This document shows, piece by piece, positions 41,983 to 52,134 of a DNA stretch of 64,000 nt. The stretch comes from Kocuria rosea (GTDB taxonomy: Bacteria > Actinomycetota > Actinomycetes > Actinomycetales > Micrococcaceae): assembly GCF_023715525.1 (NCBI RefSeq), contig NZ_JAMBOG010000011.1, forward strand, positions 1-64,000. Reading direction: 5' to 3'. Position 1 is the stretch's first letter. Each line of letters begins with the position of its first letter. Below the pieces are notes generated by a model, which searched no databases, had not been told where the DNA came from, and saw only the letters and a list, made by a program, of their open reading frames with translations. Both the position numbers and the translations under genes were made by a program.

Positions 41983-42507
41983 TCAGCGGGCGAGGCGGCG
42001 CAGACGGCGGCGTTCGCGCTCGGAGAGCCCGCCCCAGATCCCGAACTTCTCGTCCTTGCTCATGGCGTAGTCCAGGCACTCGGCCTGGACGGGGCAGGCC
42101 TGGCAGACGCGCTTGGCGTCGCGCGTGGAGCCGCCCTTCTCCGGGAAGAAGGCCTCCGGGTCGGTCTGGGCGCACAATGCGTCGGTCTGCCACGAGAGCT
42201 CGCCCTCGTCCTCCTCCACGGCGTACAGGCCGGCGAGCGCCTGCCAGCGGTCCGCCCCGTCGGCGAGGGGTGCTTCGAGCAGGTCCAGGCCCGCGGGGGC
42301 CGTCCGGAGCTCCTCGGCGGTCCCGTGGGCGGTGAGGAAGGCGGTGGCCTGGTCCTCCAGGCTCAGGCTCGTCCGCTGGACGTGCCGTTCGGCGGCGCGG
42401 GGGTCGGCCGGATCGACGAACCAGTCCTCCGGGGCCGAGCGCACGCTCCGGCGACGGAGGACGAGGGGGGTGGAATCGACGAGCTGGCGGGGTGCAGCCT
42501 CTCCCAT
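41983..42507 (-). CDS. whiB: WhiB-family iron-sulfur regulator (WhiB2/WhmD-like)
   Basis: 174 residues. The C-terminal 90 are a WhiB domain. Four Cys bind the cluster: C in DALCAQTD, the pair in VCQACPVQ and C in ECLDYAM. The turn GIWGGLSERERR follows and then a basic tail (RRLRRLAR) for DNA or sigma-factor contact. The neighbouring DUF3499 gene points to the WhiB2/WhmD group, needed for division and septation in mycobacteria. About 85 N-terminal residues precede the domain, making it long for the family. ATG 42507 has GGAAGGA 5 bases upstream and fits; the frame runs to 42549. Confidence 0.9.
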   Translation of the reverse strand: MGEAAPRQLVDSTPLVLRRRSVRSAPEDWFVDPADPRAAERHVQRTSLSLEDQATAFLTAHGTAEELRTAPAGLDLLEAPLADGADRWQALAGLYAVEEDEGELSWQTDALCAQTDPEAFFPEKGGSTRDAKRVCQACPVQAECLDYAMSKDEKFGIWGGLSERERRRLRRLAR

Positions 42508-42816
42508 GACTATCCTTCCATGCGACACGTTCGCTTGGGCCTGGCACAATGGGGGGCGCCGACCCGATGCATCCCGGAGAACGTATCTTTGGTGATCGCC
42601 TGCCGGACCCCATCATTACACGTGTGCGAATACTGTGCCGTCAAGGGATGACGCCTGGCCCTTCGTCCAGTCCTTGCATGTGCTAATGAGCCTGAAACGG
42701 GGCATTCATGCAGGTCAGAGACCATTCCGGCGCACCGGGCAGATCGCAGGACAGATGCACCCGAGGGCATATGCCACCGGCAGGCCCTCGCACCCGAGCA
42801 CCCACCAGGAGCGAGC
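42508..42816. promoter_or_regulatory. Divergent regulatory region of whiB and TIGR03089 genes
   Basis: 309 bases without a gene, AT-richer in the middle (about 42575-42720) than the flanks, as expected for promoters of two divergent genes. The ribosome-binding site for the right gene is AGGAG just before ATG 42817. I could not place promoter boxes safely. Confidence 0.45.
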
Positions 42817-43599
42817 ATGGATTTTCCCACGGCCACGACTGTCCCCCTTTTGATGGACGGCCTGCGCCACCACACCCGGCCGGCGCTCGTCTGGTACGGA
42901 GCCGACGGCGAGCGGGTGGAGCTCTCCGGGCGGGTCCTCGATAACTGGGCGGCGAAGACGGCGAACCTGTGGGTCGACGAGCTGGACCTGGCGGCGGGCG
43001 ACGTCGTCGCGGTGGGCGACGACGTCCACTGGCGTGGTCTCGCCGCGGTGCTCGGGACGTGGACGATGGGCGCGGCCGTGTTGCCTGTGGATCCGGCGGG
43101 TTCCGGCGGCGCGGCCGGCGCCCGGGCGGTCGTGGCGCTCGTGGACGCCCGGGGCGGCCTGCCCCCGCTCGTGGCGCAGCCGCCGGCGCGGGCCCGGGCG
43201 GTCGTCGTGGACCGCCCCGCCCTGTCCCTGGGGTACCGCGGGGAGCTGCCGGGCGAGGACGCCGTGGACTACTGCGCGGAGATCCGCGCCCACGCCGACG
43301 TCTACGCGGGCTTCGAGGAGCCCGGCCCGCAGGACCCGGCGCTGCTCGCCGCGCACGACGCCGACCCCGTGTTGCACGGGCAGCTGCTGCCGCGCGCCCG
43401 GGAGCTCGCCGGCGCCCGTGAACCCGCCTGGGGCGCCGCGGCGGCGGTGCACGTGCCCGGGCGCCGGATGGACGAGGCGTTCCTGCTGCGCGTGCTGGGG
43501 GTGCTGGCCTCCGGCCGCGCGGTGGTCGTCACCGACCGTGACGCGGCGGACGAGGCCTGGGACGCCGTGCTGGCGGCCGAGAACGCGACCGGCTTCTGA
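42817..43599 (+). CDS. TIGR03089-family protein
   Basis: 260 residues, resembling the N-terminal part of an AMP-forming acyl-CoA ligase but too short to be a full enzyme: LELSGRVLDNWAAKTANL-like text (here ELSGRVLDNWAAKTANLW), VAVGDDVHWRGLAAVLGTW, and GAAVLPVDPAG. The adenylate-forming motifs (a Gly/Ser/Thr-rich P-loop and the C-terminal Lys domain) are absent. The family is actinobacterial and of unknown role. AGGAG precedes ATG 42817. It faces the GtrA gene 21 bases away. Confidence 0.85.
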   Translation: MDFPTATTVPLLMDGLRHHTRPALVWYGADGERVELSGRVLDNWAAKTANLWVDELDLAAGDVVAVGDDVHWRGLAAVLGTWTMGAAVLPVDPAGSGGAAGARAVVALVDARGGLPPLVAQPPARARAVVVDRPALSLGYRGELPGEDAVDYCAEIRAHADVYAGFEEPGPQDPALLAAHDADPVLHGQLLPRARELAGAREPAWGAAAAVHVPGRRMDEAFLLRVLGVLASGRAVVVTDRDAADEAWDAVLAAENATGF

Positions 43600-43620
43600 G
43601 CAGGCCTCCCCCGGCGGGGC

Positions 43621-44187
43621 TCAGCGCCCGGCCGGGGGACGCGTGTCCTGGTGGTCGTCGCGGCGGCCGGTCCCGGCCACCGGCACGTGCCCGGTGATCC
43701 GCGCGATCTCGAGGGCGGCGGTGTCCGCGAAGTTCGGGTCCTCGTCGAGCTCCTCGGTGAACACCCAGAACCGGTACGCGAAGTAGCGGAACACGGTGCC
43801 GAGGATCGTGCCGATGATCGTCCCGGAGACGAAGGAGGCGTAGGCGCTGGTGAGGCCCAGCACGTAGTAGCTGAAGCCCAGGCAGCCGAGCTCGATGGCC
43901 ATGCCGATCCCGTTGGCCACCAGAAACTGGACCAGCTCCCGGCGCTTGTCGGACTGGCGCTTGTGCCGGAACGTCCACATCCGGTTGGCCACCCAGGCGA
44001 AGAGGATCGCCACGGCCGTCGCGACGACCTTCGCCTTGAGGTGCCCGTCCTGGAACCACGTGTGCATGAGCACCCACGTGAGGGACGCGTTGATGACGAA
44101 CGCGAGCGCCCCGACGACGCCGAACTTCATGAGTTCCTTGACGAACAGGTGCCACAGGGCATCGAAACGGTCGACGAGACGGTTCAC
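43621..44187 (-). CDS. GtrA-family membrane protein
   Basis: 188 residues with four membrane segments (FGVVGALAFVINASLTWVLM, VVATAVAILFAWVANRMWTF, LVANGIGMAIELGCLGF, SGTIIGTILGTVFRYFAYRFWVF). GtrA-like proteins are thought to help move polyprenyl-linked sugars across the membrane for surface glycan modification. I chose GTG 44187 because the helix-rich domain starts soon after and GGAGA lies upstream; the frame to 44280 adds an unlikely Pro/Arg lead. It diverges from purK. Confidence 0.88.
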   Translation of the reverse strand: MNRLVDRFDALWHLFVKELMKFGVVGALAFVINASLTWVLMHTWFQDGHLKAKVVATAVAILFAWVANRMWTFRHKRQSDKRRELVQFLVANGIGMAIELGCLGFSYYVLGLTSAYASFVSGTIIGTILGTVFRYFAYRFWVFTEELDEDPNFADTAALEIARITGHVPVAGTGRRDDHQDTRPPAGR

Positions 44188-44363
44188 GCGGCTTCGGTCT
44201 CCAGGCTGGTGAGCGGGCGGGCGCCGGCCGGCGCCGTGACCGGACGGCGCAGGATGGCACCCGCCCGGACTTCGGGTCATCGTACCCCGGCTCCCCGGGC
44301 GCGCCCGGAGTGTGATCCGGGCGGGCGCCCGGGACCGCTGACGAGCCGGGATACCCTGGACGG

Positions 44364-45539
44364 GTGAGAACTTCTGTGACCGGACCTGTTGTCGGCGTCG
44401 TCGGAGGCGGGCAGCTCGCCCGCATGATGGCGCCCGCCGCCACCGCCCTGGGCTTCGAGCTGCGCGTGCTCGCCGAGGGCCCCGACGTCTCGGCGGTGGC
44501 CGCCGTGCCCACCGCCCCTGTGGGCGACTACACCGACCTCGAGGTGCTGCGCCGCTTCGCCGCCGACGTCGACGTCCTGACGTTCGACCACGAGCACGTG
44601 CCCACCGACCACCTGCACGCCCTGCTCGCCGAGGGCGTCGACGTCCAGCCCGGCCCCGCCGCGCTCGTCCACGCCCAGGACAAGCTGCGGATGCGCGCGG
44701 CCGTGGACCGGATGGGCCTGCCCAACCCGCACTGGGCGCCCGTGGCCGACGTCGAGGAGCTCGTCGCGTTCGGCGAGCGCACCGGCTGGCCCGTGGTGCT
44801 CAAGACCCCGCGCGGCGGCTACGACGGCAAGGGCGTCATGGTCCTGGACACGGCCGCGGCCGCCCGCGGCGCCGAGCCGGCCCGGTGGTTCGAGCGCACG
44901 GACGGGCCGCTGCTCGCGGAGGAGAAGGTCCCCTTCACCCGCGAGCTCTCCGCCCTGGTGGCCCGCACCCCCTCGGGCGAGGTCCGGGCGTGGCCCGTGG
45001 TCGAGTCCATCCAGGTGGACGGCGTGTGCGACGAGGTGCTGGCCCCGGCCCCCGCCCTGCCGCCCGAGGTCGCCGCGGCCGCCGCGGACACCGCGCGCAC
45101 GCTCGCCACCGAGCTCGGCGTCACGGGCGTGATGGCCGCCGAGCTCTTCGAGACCCCCGGCCGGGGGCCCGGCTTCCTCGTCAACGAGCTGGCCATGCGC
45201 CCCCACAACTCGGGGCACTGGACCATGGACGGGTCGGTGACGAGCCAGTTCGAGCAGCACCTGCGCGCCGTCCTGGACCTCCCCCTCGGGGACACCGCCC
45301 TGATCGGCGGGGCCGCCGTGATGAAGAACTACCTCGGCGGCGCCAACCAGGACCTCTTCGGCGCCTACCGCGCCGCGATGAGCGCCGAGCCCCGGGCCAA
45401 GATCCACAACTACGGCAAGGCCGTGCGCCCCGGGCGCAAGATCGGCCACGTCAACGTCACGGGCAGGGCCGACGAGCTGCCCGAGCTGCGCCGCCGCGCG
45501 TCCCGCGCCGCGGCCGTCCTGCGCGACGGACAGGCCTGA
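44364..45539 (+). CDS. purK: N5-carboxyaminoimidazole ribonucleotide synthase
   Basis: 391 residues, ATP-grasp enzyme that carboxylates AIR with bicarbonate and ATP in purine synthesis. Seen are the start [29 protein letters not shown], the ATP site [15 protein letters not shown], and the C-terminal [17 protein letters not shown] signature. GTG 44364 is the start. purE follows 125 bases on, so the two act in sequence. Confidence 0.97.
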   Translation: MRTSVTGPVVGVVGGGQLARMMAPAATALGFELRVLAEGPDVSAVAAVPTAPVGDYTDLEVLRRFAADVDVLTFDHEHVPTDHLHALLAEGVDVQPGPAALVHAQDKLRMRAAVDRMGLPNPHWAPVADVEELVAFGERTGWPVVLKTPRGGYDGKGVMVLDTAAAARGAEPARWFERTDGPLLAEEKVPFTRELSALVARTPSGEVRAWPVVESIQVDGVCDEVLAPAPALPPEVAAAAADTARTLATELGVTGVMAAELFETPGRGPGFLVNELAMRPHNSGHWTMDGSVTSQFEQHLRAVLDLPLGDTALIGGAAVMKNYLGGANQDLFGAYRAAMSAEPRAKIHNYGKAVRPGRKIGHVNVTGRADELPELRRRASRAAAVLRDGQA

Positions 45540-45664
45540 CCCGCGTGCCTCCCACGCCCCGTCCAGCCGGGCCCGATAGCGTAGCCCCGGACCGGGGCCG
45601 CGCCGCCGGCGCCACCAGCCCAGCAGTCGAGCGGTCCAGCGGACCGGCAGCCCAGGAGGAAGCA

Positions 45665-46186
45665 GTGAACGAGGTGCAGCGCCCCGTCGTCGGCGTCGTG
45701 ATGGGGTCGGACTCCGACTGGCCCGTGATGGAGGCCGCCGCCACCGCGCTCGCGGAGTTCGGGATCCCGTACGAGGCCGACGTCGTCTCCGCCCACCGCA
45801 TGCCCGTGGAGATGATCGAGTACGGCCAGCGGGCGCACGAGCGCGGGCTGCGCGTGATCATCGCCGGGGCCGGGGGCGCCGCCCACCTGCCCGGCATGCT
45901 CGCCGCCGTGACCCCGCTGCCCGTGATCGGGGTGCCGGTCCCTTTGAAGACCCTCGACGGCATGGACTCCCTGCTCTCGATCGTCCAAATGCCCGCCGGC
46001 GTGCCCGTGGCCACCGTCTCGATCGGCGGCGCCCGCAACGCCGGGCTGCTCGCCGCCCGGATCCTCGCCTCCGGCGACAACGAGCGCGCCGCCGCCCTGC
46101 GCGAGCGGCTGCTGGGCTTCGCCGCCGAGCTGAAGCAGACCGCCCACGACAAGGGCGCGGCCCTGCGCACCCGCCTCGACGGCTGA
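45665..46186 (+). CDS. purE: N5-carboxyaminoimidazole ribonucleotide mutase
   Basis: 173 residues; class I PurE, which moves the carboxyl group from N5 to C4 of the imidazole, completing the step begun by PurK. Motifs are GSDSDWPVM (about 14-22), VVSAHRMP with the catalytic His, and [13 protein letters not shown] 45665 is preceded by AGGAGGAAGC, a strong ribosome-binding site. It sits between purK and the LCP gene, all rightward. Confidence 0.97.
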   Translation: MNEVQRPVVGVVMGSDSDWPVMEAAATALAEFGIPYEADVVSAHRMPVEMIEYGQRAHERGLRVIIAGAGGAAHLPGMLAAVTPLPVIGVPVPLKTLDGMDSLLSIVQMPAGVPVATVSIGGARNAGLLAARILASGDNERAAALRERLLGFAAELKQTAHDKGAALRTRLDG

Positions 46187-46234
46187 CCCGGCCGTCCCCG
46201 CTCGTCCCCCTCCCCTTCCCCGCCGGAGCTGCCC

Positions 46235-47815
46235 GTGAACGGCCACACCCCCCGCGCCGAACCCGACCTCCCCGAGATCGCCGCCGGCGACGTCACCGCG
46301 GTCCGCGCCCCCGACGACGTCGAGCGCACCGTCTCGGCGCGGCTGACCGACCCGCTGCGCCACCCGGAGCACGCCGGGGAGCGGACCCGCACCCGGCGCG
46401 CGTGGACGCTGCTGGGCTCGACCCTGCTCGTGCCCGGCAGCGCCCAGCTCGCGGCTGGCCGCCGCCCGGTGGGTCGGGCCGCGCTGAAGGTCGACGTGGT
46501 GGTGTGGGCGGCCGTGGTCCTGGCCCTGCTCTCCGCACTCCTGTGGCGCACCCCGCTCGTGTGGTTCGTCACGAACTCTGTCACGTCCCTGCTCCTCGTC
46601 GCCGGGCTGGCCGCCCTGGCTCTGGGGTGGGCGTACCTGTTCGTGGACACGCTGCGCCTGGCCCGGCCGGGCCTGCTCGCCCCGAGGGCGCGCCGGGCCG
46701 TCGCCGCGGCCACCGTGGCCCTCGTGCTCGTCACCTCGGGCGGGCTCGGGTACTCCGCGTACCTGCTGTCGGTGGCGCGCGGGGCGGTCTCCGACATCTT
46801 CGGCGGCGGGCTGCCCTTCGGCCCCTCGGAGGGCCGCTACAACATCCTGCTCATGGGCGGGGACTCCGGGGCGGACCGCTCCGGGCGCCGCCCCGACTCG
46901 ATGACGGTGATCAGCGTGGACGCCGACTCCGGGCGCACCGTCAGCGTCTCCCTGCCCCGCAACCTGCAGAACGCGCCCTTCCCCGAGGACTCGCCCCTGG
47001 CGGAGGTCTACCCCGAGGGCTTCAACTGCGGCGACGAGTGCATCCTCAACGCCCTCTACACCGACGTCACGAACAACTACGCCGAGCTCTACCCGGACGC
47101 CCAGGACCCCGGGGCCGAGGCCATGAAGGACGCCGCGGAGGGCGCGCTGGGCATCGAGATCCAGGCCTACGCCCTCATCGACATGACCGGGTTCGAGGAG
47201 CTCGTGGACGCCCTCGGCGGGATCACCATCGACGTCGGCGGGCGCGTCCCCATCGGCGGCGGCACCGATCTCACCACGGGCCTGCCCAACGAGATCTTCG
47301 GGTACATCGAGCCGGGCGTCCAGCACATGGACGGCTACCACGCGCTCTGGTACGCCCGCTCCCGCGAGGGGGCCACCGACTACGACCGGCAGGCCCGCCA
47401 GCGCTGCGTGCAGGCCGCGATGCTCAAGCAGCTGAACCCCGTCAACGTCGTCTCCCGCTTCCAGGAGCTCGCGCAGTCGGGGACGCAGGTCGTCGAGACC
47501 GACATCCCGCAGAGCCAGATCGGCTCCTTCGTGAACCTGGCGCTCAAGGCCAAGGAGCACGAGATGGGGCAGTTCGCCGCCGGACCGCCCTACTACGACC
47601 CGTCGTTCCCGACCTACCCGGACTACGACCGGCTGCACGCGGACGTGGAGCGCGTCCTGCGGGAGGCCACCGACGAGGGCGCCCCCTCCGCCGCGGGGCT
47701 GCCCGGCGGCGGCGCGGGACCGGCGGGCCTGGCCATGGCCGTGGCCGTGCCCGCGGCCCTGCCCCTCGTGCCGGCGGAGGAGCTCTCGGCCAACGGCACC
47801 TGCTCCGTGCCCTGA
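46235..47815 (+). CDS. LytR-CpsA-Psr (LCP) family glycopolymer ligase
   Basis: 526 residues; LCP enzymes attach lipid-linked glycopolymers (capsule, teichoic-like polymers, arabinogalactan) to peptidoglycan outside the cell. About three N-terminal membrane segments (residues 65-175) are followed by the LCP domain: YNILLMGGDSGAD, RPDSMTVISVD, VSLPRNLQ and YARSREGATDYDRQARQR with the substrate Arg residues. GTG 46235 is the start. In this genome it is a candidate to anchor the polysaccharide made by the locus at 0-11 kb; that link is inference. The FemAB-like gene follows 55 bases later. Confidence 0.92.
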   Translation: MNGHTPRAEPDLPEIAAGDVTAVRAPDDVERTVSARLTDPLRHPEHAGERTRTRRAWTLLGSTLLVPGSAQLAAGRRPVGRAALKVDVVVWAAVVLALLSALLWRTPLVWFVTNSVTSLLLVAGLAALALGWAYLFVDTLRLARPGLLAPRARRAVAAATVALVLVTSGGLGYSAYLLSVARGAVSDIFGGGLPFGPSEGRYNILLMGGDSGADRSGRRPDSMTVISVDADSGRTVSVSLPRNLQNAPFPEDSPLAEVYPEGFNCGDECILNALYTDVTNNYAELYPDAQDPGAEAMKDAAEGALGIEIQAYALIDMTGFEELVDALGGITIDVGGRVPIGGGTDLTTGLPNEIFGYIEPGVQHMDGYHALWYARSREGATDYDRQARQRCVQAAMLKQLNPVNVVSRFQELAQSGTQVVETDIPQSQIGSFVNLALKAKEHEMGQFAAGPPYYDPSFPTYPDYDRLHADVERVLREATDEGAPSAAGLPGGGAGPAGLAMAVAVPAALPLVPAEELSANGTCSVP

Positions 47816-47870
47816 CGGGCCGGGCCCGGGGCGCGCCGCCCCCCTCCTGACCGGCCGGTACAGTGGGGGC

Positions 47871-48890
47871 GTGGCGAACATACTCCAGTCGAAAGCATGG
47901 GCATCCTTCCAGCGGAACCTCGGGCGGACGGTGGTCGAGGCCGCCGGGGACGGGTGGCGCTACCTCGCCGTCGTCGAGGGAGGGCGGACCGGGCGCTACC
48001 TGTACTGCCCCTACGGCCCCGAGGCGCAGTCCCCGCAGGCCTTCGACGCCGCGCTGGCCGACCTCGCGCGCGCGGCGCGGGAGCACCGGTGCTGGTTCGT
48101 GCGCGTGGAGCCCGCCGGCGCCGCGGTCACGGACGGGCTCGAGACCCCCGAGGCCTCGCTGCGCCGCCGCGGCCTGCGCCCCGCCCCCCGGCAGGTGCAG
48201 CCCGGGCACACCCAGGTGATCGACCTGACCCGGGACGAGGACGCCATCCTCAAGGACATGAAGTCCACCAACCGCAACCTGCACCGCAACATCGCCAAGA
48301 AGGGCGTGACCTTCACCTCCTCGGCGGAGCCCGGGGACGTCGACGTCCTGCTGCGGTTCCTCGACGCGACCGCCGAGCGCAAGGACTTCAACCGCCAGCA
48401 GGACGACTACCTGCGGGAGGCCGCCCGCACGCTGATGCCCCTGGGCGCGGCGCGGCTGTACGTGGCGCGCCTCGAGGGCGAGCCCATCGGCGCCGCCCTC
48501 GCCTACGACTCCGACGACACCCGCACCTACGCCCACGCGGCCATGGACTTCGAGCACCGCAGGCTCTCCGCCGGCATCCCGCTCGTGGTGCGGATGGTCC
48601 TCGACGCCAAGGCGGCCGGGCTCTCCCGCTTCGACCTCTTCGGCACCGCCCCCGAGGGCGCGGGCCCGGAGCACGAGTGGTACGGCTTCACGAAGTTCAA
48701 GAAGTCCTTCGGCGGGCGCCCGGAGTCCTATCCCGGCACGTGGGACCTGCCGGTGAGCCGCACCGGGTACACGGCCTACACGGGCGTGCGGTCGGCGCGC
48801 GAGAGGGTCGGGGCGGCCCGCCGGGCCCTGCCGGGGCTGGCCGCGCGAATCCGCCCGGGAGCCGACGGGACCGGCCGCGACGACGCCTGA
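47871..48890 (+). CDS. FemAB-family aminoacyltransferase (peptidoglycan bridge)
   Basis: 339 residues with two GNAT-like halves, as in FemX/FemA enzymes that add amino acids from aminoacyl-tRNA to the peptide stem of lipid II. Seen are LQSKAWASFQRNLG at the start, STNRNLHRNIAKKGVTF in the first half, and RLYVARLEGEPIGAALAYDS plus DLFGTAPEGAGPEHEWYGFTKFKKSFGG in the second; the last is a FemAB signature. GTG 47871 is the start. The next gene, of the same general type, converges on it with 11 bases between the natural stops. Confidence 0.9.
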   Translation: MANILQSKAWASFQRNLGRTVVEAAGDGWRYLAVVEGGRTGRYLYCPYGPEAQSPQAFDAALADLARAAREHRCWFVRVEPAGAAVTDGLETPEASLRRRGLRPAPRQVQPGHTQVIDLTRDEDAILKDMKSTNRNLHRNIAKKGVTFTSSAEPGDVDVLLRFLDATAERKDFNRQQDDYLREAARTLMPLGAARLYVARLEGEPIGAALAYDSDDTRTYAHAAMDFEHRRLSAGIPLVVRMVLDAKAAGLSRFDLFGTAPEGAGPEHEWYGFTKFKKSFGGRPESYPGTWDLPVSRTGYTAYTGVRSARERVGAARRALPGLAARIRPGADGTGRDDA

Positions 48891-48901
48891 GCGGGCCGGG
48901 C

Positions 48902-50045
48902 TCAGCGCCCCGCCGCGTTGCGCAGGGCGGACAGCCCCTCCCCCACCAGCCGGCGGGTGAGGACCGAGACGCGGCGGGGCGGCGTCGACGGGCCCCGCGG
49001 GCCCGGCCGGCGCCGGGTCCTCCAGGCCCAGCTCCGCGGCGACGGCCGTGCCGGTGCGCTCAACGGCGGCGTCGGTGGCGTCCGCGCCGTCGGCGGTGCC
49101 GGTGAGCTCGCCCGCCCGGCCGCTGCCCAGCTGCTTCTCCCAGGTGCCCAGCACCGGGCACTGCGCCTCGGCGAGCTCGCGGACCACGAGCGGGACGTCC
49201 GGCTCGGCCGGGTCCCCGCCGTCGAGGGTGCGGACCCCCCGCTTCTGCAGCTCCACGACGCCGGTCAGCAGCAGCGCGTCGTCGAGCGCCAGGTCCCGCC
49301 CGCGCCGGGTGAAGCCCAGCCGGTAGATCATGGCCAGCCCACCGGTGTGCACGAACCACAGGTAGCCCAGCGCGGTCTCGGAGTCGTCGTCGCCGACCTC
49401 CGTGGCCACGAGTAGCAGCGAGTCCTCGCCCAGGTCCTCCAGCAGCCGGTCGATCAACCAGGTGCGCAGCCCGACGTGCGCGAGCACCCCGCTCTGGGCG
49501 GTGACCTCCCGGACGGTCACGCCGGGGGTGCGCAACGCCGCCCGGCAGCGCTGCAGGGTCCGCTCGGAGAGCCGGCACGAGAGGTCGCGCTCGGACTCGC
49601 CCAGCCGCACCTGCAGCCGGCGCGCGCCCGACGCCGCCGCGTCGGCCGCGCCGCGGCGTTCGAAGCCGGCGGCGGTGAGGGCGTCCTCGGCCCCGGGCGT
49701 GTCCACGGTGTCCGCGTCGAAGCGGAACAGGGCGGCGGAGTGCTCCTCGCGGACCCAGTCGGCGAGCGCGCCGGCGACCACGGGCACGTCCTCGGGGCGG
49801 TGGACGTGGCACTGCACGGTCCCGGCGATGACCCGCTCGGCCTGGGAGCGCAGGTAGAGCTGCGCGTAGCCCACGGTGCGCTGCCCGGCGTCGTGGACCA
49901 TGACGCGGTCGACCCGCAGTTGCGGGCCCTCGGCGGAGACCTGGGCCTCGCCGATGCCCCACAGCTGCTGCGGGTGCCCGCCCGTCACCCGGACGGTGGC
50001 GTCCCAGGTCTTGCGGTGGGGGCTGGGGCTGACCGTCGTCCTCAC
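48902..50045 (-). CDS. GNAT/FemAB-like protein, apparent frameshift near its 3' end
   Basis: About 380 residues. I place it with GNAT/FemAB-like proteins on the double acyltransferase pattern (LRVDRVMVHDAGQRTVGYAQLYLR; LGYLWFVHTGGLAMIYRLGF), but the family call is tentative. GTG 50045 follows GAGGAGG. The coding frame runs well to a Pro/Ala linker (EDPAPAGPAGPVDAA). Without a shift it would continue antisense through the FemAB gene to 47544. In the -1/+2 frame from about 48985 the sequence reads RRVSVLTRRLVGEGLSALR and stops at 48902, right next to the neighbour. A one-base change in the G/C run at about 48971-48990 therefore broke the gene or is a sequencing error. Confidence 0.7.
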
Positions 50046-50184
50046 GATGGGATCCTCCTCGTCACCCGGGCGCTCCGCCCCGGCTGGGGGACCGCGGTCG
50101 GCGCCCGCAGTACGGGCACCAGTGTAGAGGCCCGCGGGAGCGGATCGGCGCGGACACGGCCGCACCCGGGGGGTACGGGAACGG

Positions 50185-50219
50185 GCGATCCCCCGCACCG
50201 GGACGGTGCGGGGGATCGC
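50185..50219 (-). terminator. Terminator of glpX
   Basis: A perfect 16-bp stem (50185-50200 with 50204-50219) and 3-base loop, 28 bases downstream of the glpX stop on its strand. Confidence 0.75.
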
Positions 50220-50247
50220 GGGGGGCTCACGGCCCGGGGCGCGGGCC

Positions 50248-51261
50248 TCAGCGGCGCGCGTACTTCTCCCACTTGGAGGCCAGGTGCTCGGCCTCGACCA
50301 TGCGCACGGTCCCGGAGCGGGAGCGCATGACGATGGACTGGGTGGTGATCTTCGGCCCGCGGTAGCGCACGCCGCGCAGCAGGTCGCCGTCGGTGATACC
50401 CGTGGCGGAGAAGAAGCAGTTGTCCGAGGTGACGAGGTCGTCGGTGGTCAGCACGGCGTCCAGGTCCAGCCCGGCGTCGATGGCCTTCTGCCGCTCGTCG
50501 TCGTCCGTGGGGGCCAGGCGGCCCTGGATGATCCCGCCGGTGGCCTTGACCGCGCACGCGGTGACGATGCCCTCGGGGGTGCCGCCGATGCCCATCATGA
50601 CGTCCACGCCGGTGCCCTCGCGGCACGCCGCGATCGCGCCGGCGACGTCGCCGTCGAGGATCATCCGGGTGCGGGCCCCGGTGGAGCGGATCTCGTCGAC
50701 GAGCTGCTGGTGGCGCGGGCGGTCCAGCACGCACACGGTGATCTGGTTGATGCTGGTGCCCTTGGCCTTGGCCACCAGGTGCAGGTTCTGCTTCACCGGC
50801 AGGCGCAGGTCCACGAAGTCGGCGGCCTCGGGGCCCACCACGAGCTTGTCCATGTAGAACACGGCGGAGGGGTCGAACATCGACCCGCCGTCGGCCACCG
50901 CGATGACGGCCAGCGCGTTGTTCATGCCCAGCGCCGTGAGCCGGGTGCCGTCGATCGGGTCCACCGCGACGTCGGAGGCGGGCCCGGAGCCGTCGCCGAC
51001 CTGCTCGCCGTTGAACAGCATCGGGGCCTCGTCCTTCTCCCCCTCCCCGATGACGACGGTGCCGTTGAAGTGGACGGTGGAGAGCAGCGAGCGCATCGCG
51101 TCCACCGCGGCGCCGTCGGCGGCGTTCTTGTCGCCGGCGCCCACCCACTGGCCGCCGGCGATGGCCGCCGCCTCGGTCGTGCGCACCAGCTCCATGGCCA
51201 GGTTGCGGTCCGCCACGTTGTTGATGCGCGCCTGGGTCGTTCCGGTGGATTGTTCGGCCAC
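50248..51261 (-). CDS. glpX: Class II fructose-1,6-bisphosphatase
   Basis: 337 residues; removes the 1-phosphate of fructose 1,6-bisphosphate in gluconeogenesis. Metal and substrate sites are [27 protein letters not shown] and [13 protein letters not shown]. This is the actinobacterial GlpX type, unrelated to class I Fbp. GTG 51261 has TGAGGAA 3-9 bases upstream; family proteins start at this point ([21 protein letters not shown] region). It diverges from the DUF4245 gene, its usual neighbour. Confidence 0.95.
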   Translation of the reverse strand: MAEQSTGTTQARINNVADRNLAMELVRTTEAAAIAGGQWVGAGDKNAADGAAVDAMRSLLSTVHFNGTVVIGEGEKDEAPMLFNGEQVGDGSGPASDVAVDPIDGTRLTALGMNNALAVIAVADGGSMFDPSAVFYMDKLVVGPEAADFVDLRLPVKQNLHLVAKAKGTSINQITVCVLDRPRHQQLVDEIRSTGARTRMILDGDVAGAIAACREGTGVDVMMGIGGTPEGIVTACAVKATGGIIQGRLAPTDDDERQKAIDAGLDLDAVLTTDDLVTSDNCFFSATGITDGDLLRGVRYRGPKITTQSIVMRSRSGTVRMVEAEHLASKWEKYARR

Positions 51262-51444
51262 GATGTTCCTCACCTTCGAGTTGCGGTCTGCGGGTCCCCG
51301 GGCCGGGCTCGGCCCGGACGCGGTCCCGTCCGGCTCAGCATATCGCCCGCTCCCCGGCGGACCCGGAGGCCACGTCGCCGGGGGGGGCGTACGCGCGGCG
51401 GGGCTCCGTCGGCAGGCGTCCGGAGGAGAGGGCACAATGGTGCG

Positions 51445-52134
51445 GTGAGCTCCTCGACCCCCGACCGTCCCGCCGACAGCCCCGCGGCCGCCCCCGGCCC
51501 CGAGGAGGCGCAGCCCCTCCCGCGGATCACCGAGAAGCAGGCGCGCCGGATCAACGCCCCGGTGCAGGGCATGATCATCTCGATGGCCGTGCTCCTGCTG
51601 CTGGTACTGCCGTTCGTGTGGCTCCAGCCCCGGCCGGACGCCGAGCCGTACCGGGCGGACGTCGACGTCGCCCAGGAGGCGGGCTACGTCGAGGACCAGT
51701 CGCCCTTCCCGCCGGCCGTGCCGGAACCGGGCGAGGACTGGACGGCCAACTACGCCCGCTGGAACAACGGTGCCGCCGAGGGCGTGCCCTACTGGGAGAT
51801 CGGGTACGTGACGCCGCGGGGCAGCTTCGTCGGCCTCGTCCAGACCTCCCTGGCGAACCCGACCTGGCTGGCCCAGCAGGTCGAGACCATCCCGGCCACG
51901 GCCTCCGTCGAGGCCGGCGGCGTGCCGTGGGACGTCCACGTCCGCGCGGCCACGGACGAGCAGAAGCCGCTGACCGTCTACACCGGCGAGGTCGACGGCT
52001 CCACCGTGGTCCTCAAGGGCGACGCCTCCGGGGCCGAGCTGGACCACCTCGCCGCCGCCGTCGTCGAGGACCTCACCGGCGCACCCGACCCCACGACCGC
52101 CACCGCCACGACGACCACGGAGGAGCGACCATGA
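51445..52134 (+). CDS. DUF4245 membrane-anchored protein
   Basis: 229 residues: a Pro/Ala-rich cytoplasmic lead, one membrane segment ([18 protein letters not shown], about 43-60) and an outer domain with [10 protein letters not shown] and [21 protein letters not shown], typical of DUF4245. The role is unknown. Its position next to glpX and fumC is conserved in actinobacteria. The stop overlaps the carbonic anhydrase start (ATGA, 52131-52134), so the two are coupled. GTG 51445 is the start. Confidence 0.88.
   Translation: MSSSTPDRPADSPAAAPGPEEAQPLPRITEKQARRINAPVQGMIISMAVLLLLVLPFVWLQPRPDAEPYRADVDVAQEAGYVEDQSPFPPAVPEPGEDWTANYARWNNGAAEGVPYWEIGYVTPRGSFVGLVQTSLANPTWLAQQVETIPATASVEAGGVPWDVHVRAATDEQKPLTVYTGEVDGSTVVLKGDASGAELDHLAAAVVEDLTGAPDPTTATATTTTEERP

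Noticed and set aside
47544-48901. C-terminal extension of the GNAT/FemAB-like gene by about 450 residues
   Set aside because: It is antisense to the intact FemAB gene and the LCP 3' end, has no domain pattern, and is better explained by a one-base frameshift.
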